Below are positions 61,510 through 64,000 of a stretch of DNA of 64,000 nucleotides, piece after piece. The position numbers and the translations under genes were made by a program. Source of the DNA: JBFWVR01 sp050246635 (GTDB taxonomy: Bacteria > Acidobacteriota > Vicinamibacteria > Vicinamibacterales > UBA2999); contig JBFWVR010000005.1 in NCBI GenBank assembly GCA_050246635.1, positions 248,001-312,000 on the forward strand, in the 5' to 3' direction. Under the pieces are notes generated by a model that did not search any database, was not told the DNA's origin, and saw only the letters and a list, made by a program, of their open reading frames with translations. The first letter of the stretch is position 1; the number at the start of each line of letters is the position of its first letter.

Positions 61510-63408
61510 ATGCGGAAACACGCTCGTGTGACGCAGCCGATGGTGCGTCAGGCCAAGGGCGCCGAGCTGCGGCCGGCGACCTGGGACGAGGCGCTCGATC
61601 GGGCCGCCGACGGGCTCCGGCGATCGGTGGATCGCCATGGCCCGCGGTCGTTCGGCCTCTTCAGCTGTTCGAAGAGCACGAACGAGATGAACTACGCGGC
61701 GCAGAAGTTCGCGCGCGTCGTCATCGGCTCGAACAACATCGACAGCTGCAACCGGACTTGACACGCCCCGAGCGTCGCCGGGCTGGCGACGGTGTTCGGC
61801 GCGGGTGGCGGCACCAACTCCTACCGGGAGATGGAGGAGACCGACTGCGTGCTCCTCTGGGGATCGAACGCCCGGGAGACGCACCCGATCTTCTTCCACC
61901 ACCTGCTGAAGGGGGTCCGGCGGGGCGCGCGCCTCATCGCGATTGACCCGCGACGGACCTCGTCCGCCCAGTGGGCGGACCTCTGGGCCGGGCTCGACGT
62001 GGGCACCGACATCGCGCTTGCCAATGCCGTGGGGCGCGAGATCATCGCGGCCGGCCTCGTCCATGAGGACTTCGTCACGCACGCGACCGACGGCTTCGAC
62101 GCCTACAAGGCGTCGGTCGAGCCGTGGACGCTCGAGCGGGCCGCGGTCGTCACCGGCGTGCCGGCGCCGGTCATCCGCGAGATTGCCCACGCCTACGGGT
62201 CGGCGAAGACCGCGACCATCTGCTGGACGCTCGGGATCACCGAGCACCACACGGCCGTCGACAACGTGCTGTCGCTCATCAACCTGTCGCTGCTCACGGG
62301 CCACGTCGGCCGGTGGGCCTGCGGCCTGAACCCCCTCCGCGGCCAGAACAACGTGCAGGGCGGGGGCGACATGGGCGCGCTGCCGGATCGCCTCGTCGGC
62401 TTCCAGCACGTCGAGCGTGAGGAGGCGCGCGCGAAGTTCGACCGCGCCTGGGGCGTGCCAGTCCCCGCCGAGCGCGGCTGGCACCTGTCGCAGATGTTCG
62501 AGGCGATGGAGCGGGGCGACCTGCGGTCGCTGTACGTGATCGGCGAGAACCCCGCCAACTCCGAGGCCGACCAGCACCACGCCATGGAGATGCTCGCGGG
62601 GCTCGACACCCTCATCGTCCAGGACATCTTCCTGACGGGGACCGCGAAGCTCGCCGATGTCGTCTTCCCCGCGGCCGCGGCCGCCTTCGAGGTGGAGGGC
62701 ACGGTCACGTCGAGCGAACGCCGGGTCCAGCGGGTGCGCCGCACGCGCCGGCCTCCGGGCGAGGCCCGGGACGACCTCGCGATCATCTTCGCGCTCGCGA
62801 AGCGCATGGGACACGACTGGGGCGCGCCCGACGCCGAACGCGTGTGGGACGAGCTCCGGACGCTCTCGCCCATGCACGCCGGGATGAGCTACGCGCGGCT
62901 CGACGCCCTCGGGGGCATCCAGTGGCCGTGCTTCGACGAGCAGCACCCGGGTGAGGTCTTCCTCCACAGCCGTCTGTGGGCCCGTCCGCTCGTCGGGCGG
63001 CGCGCGCCGTTCATGCCGGTGGAGTGGCAGCCGCCCGTGGAGCCGCTCTCGGACGAGTACCCGATCCGGCTGACGACCGGTCGCCGGCTGTCGGAGTACA
63101 ACACGGGGGTGCAGTCGGGCGCGTACGCGCTGCCGACGCGTCGCGGCGAGACCATCGACGTCTCACCGGAGGACGCCGAGCGCCTGGGCCTGGCGGCCGG
63201 CGAACGCGTGCGCGTGAGCTCGCGGCGCGGCGCGGTCGACGTGCCGGTGTTCGTGGACCCGTCGCTGCGTCCCGGGCTGACGTTCATGACGTTCCACTTC
63301 CCGGATGACGTCGCGACGAACCTGCTGACGATCGACGCCACCGACCCGCGCGCGGGCACGGCGGAGTTCAAGGCCGCGGCGATCCGGATCGAGCGGCTGG
63401 GGGCCTAG
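61510..63408 (+). CDS. fdhA: Selenocysteine-containing formate dehydrogenase, molybdopterin subunit
   Basis: 632 residues if the in-frame TGA at 61759-61761 is read as selenocysteine 84; the frame then runs intact to 63408. Around it the sequence is FARVVIGSNNIDSCNRT-U-HAPSVAGLATVFG, the active-site context of formate dehydrogenases, where Sec or Cys binds Mo/W. Downstream: THPIFFHHLLKGVRRGARLI, CWTLGITEHHTAVDNVLSLI, ALPDRLVGFQHV, VIGENPANSEADQHHAMEML and the C-terminal VRVSSRRGAVDVPVFVDPSL domain that closes over the bis-MGD cofactor. A SECIS-like stem-loop follows the UGA. The N-terminal [4Fe-4S] cysteine domain of E. coli FdhF-type enzymes is missing: the protein starts MRKHARVTQPMVRQAKG and goes straight to ATWDEALDRAA. 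Operon continues with a NuoE-like gene. Confidence 0.9.
61759..61761 (+). other. Selenocysteine UGA codon (Sec84)
   Basis: TGA falls where FDHs carry Cys or Sec. Translation resumes in frame with well-conserved FDH sequence. A nonsense mutation would not leave 550 further intact residues. Confidence 0.9.
61773..61791 (+). promoter_or_regulatory. SECIS-like stem-loop after the UGA
   Basis: Perfect 7-bp stem CGTCGCC/GGCGACG around the loop GGGCT, beginning 11 nt after the UGA. E. coli fdhF has its apical SECIS stem at the same 11-nt distance with loop GGUCU, the segment bound by SelB. The match in distance, loop length and G-rich loop supports function. Confidence 0.75.
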
Positions 63409-63415
63409 CAGCGTC

Positions 63416-64000
63416 GTGGACCTGCACATCACCGGAGCCGAACCAAGCGCCGCCGAACGCGTGGCCGTCGACCGCCTGCTCGGTCCGCCGGCCGGCGGCT
63501 GGGATGGCGGCGCGCGTGTGGCCGATCGGGATGGCCGCACGGTGGGCACGCGCGGCGGCGCGACACACGGGCGCGATCAGCTGCTGCCGGCCTTCCACGC
63601 CGTGCAGGACGCCGTGGGCTGGGTCAGCCACGGGGCGCTCAACTACATCTGCCGCCGCCTGGCCGTGCCGCCAGCCGACGCGTGGGGCGTGCTGACCTTC
63701 TATCACCTGCTGGCCACCGAGGAGCGTCCACCACGCGCGGTCCACGTGTGCGACGACATCGCGTGCCGGCTGCGCGGCGCGGAGGGCATCTGCAGCGGGC
63801 TGGAAGCTGCGGGGACGCACGTGCATCGCAGCCCCTGCCTGGGCCAGTGTGATCGGGCGCCAGCCGTGCTCGTGACCGAGGCGGGCGAGACGCCGCGGCG
63901 GACGGAGGTCGCGCCGGTCAGGTCGAGCCTGGCCGTTGCCGGCGCGGCCGACGCCGAGCCGACCGGCACAGGGCGCCTCGCACGACTGCGGGCGGCCGTG
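63416..64000 (+). CDS. NuoE-like [2Fe-2S] subunit of formate dehydrogenase (3' cut by window edge)
   Basis: Open from GTG 63416 to base 64000 without a stop, so at least 195 residues. Residues 50-185 are the thioredoxin-fold ferredoxin of NuoE/HoxE type: LLPAFHAVQDAVGWVSHGAL, PPADAWGVLTFYHLLATEER, and cluster cysteines Cys112, Cys117 (VCDDIACRL), Cys141 and Cys145 (SPCLGQCDRAP) in the C-x4-C ... C-x3-C pattern. In NAD-linked FDHs this domain is joined to or followed by a NuoF-like flavin subunit, which here would lie beyond the window. It starts 8 nt after fdhA, so the enzyme is probably an NAD-linked or electron-bifurcating FDH. Confidence 0.88.
   Translation, partial: MDLHITGAEPSAAERVAVDRLLGPPAGGWDGGARVADRDGRTVGTRGGATHGRDQLLPAFHAVQDAVGWVSHGALNYICRRLAVPPADAWGVLTFYHLLATEERPPRAVHVCDDIACRLRGAEGICSGLEAAGTHVHRSPCLGQCDRAPAVLVTEAGETPRRTEVAPVRSSLAVAGAADAEPTGTGRLARLRAAV

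Noticed and set aside
61510..61761. 83-residue gene followed by an N-terminally truncated formate dehydrogenase (pseudogene)
   Set aside because: The TGA aligns with the Sec/Cys position, both sides are well conserved and a SECIS-like stem-loop follows.

Overview
The window is about 70% GC, with dense co-directional gene blocks, many GTG and TTG starts, and many secreted hydrolases (DPP IV-type S9 peptidase, DUF885, creatininase-like, phosphodiesterase, metallo-beta-lactamase fold). It also has long intergenic arrays of short repeated words. This combination suggests a free-living high-GC member of Acidobacteriota, perhaps class Vicinamibacteria. That is an inference from gene content and style; no rRNA or other marker is present, and I recognised no tRNA, CRISPR, prophage or complete IS.

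Layout. 1-6345: 3' end of ettA, a DinB-like protein, tex, a degenerate lipoprotein amidohydrolase and a UbiD-family decarboxylase. 6346-15933: repeat element, PEGA-like protein, apaG, ABC exporter, TerB-like and GYF/AIM24 proteins, an inverted repeat array, a B3-like MBL protein, two small proteins, a [2Fe-2S] protein, a second repeat element and an alpha/beta hydrolase. 15937-24300: a PAS histidine kinase, SDR threonine dehydrogenase and DUF885 operon, a quinone oxidoreductase, an MFS permease and an aldo/keto reductase. 24412-32442: metH preceded in its operon by an ArsR-methyltransferase fusion, then a 955-residue HEAT/DUF349 protein. 32582-40780: speA, the thioesterase-thrB-thrC operon, a phosphodiesterase and oligoendopeptidase F. 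40778-43529: a repeat array enclosing a four-helix-bundle gene, a truncated GAF sensor and a second ArsR-methyltransferase fusion, followed by ahcY. 45239-58844: secreted proteins (HExxH protein, two creatininase-like paralogues flanking a heme c protein, HAF and FnIII proteins, DPP IV) and an STT3-type oligosaccharyltransferase. 58929-64000: a heme-c methyl-accepting protein and the start of a selenocysteine formate dehydrogenase operon.

Links between genes. MetH and AhcY, two steps of the methionine/SAM cycle, are each preceded in the same operon by an ArsR-methyltransferase fusion whose start codon lies inside an inverted repeat. This resembles SahR-like control of SAM recycling.

Most unusual features: (1) an in-frame UGA at 61759 in formate dehydrogenase followed by a SECIS-like stem-loop; (2) GC-rich repeat arrays whose first unit supplies the TAG stop codon of the adjacent gene, one of which encloses an Avd/IVS-type four-helix-bundle gene; (3) three ~500-nt composite elements with a central hairpin of 26-31 bp arms and a 16-17-nt loop, flanked by word repeats; (4) a bacterial STT3-like protein; (5) the paired ArsR-methyltransferase regulators.
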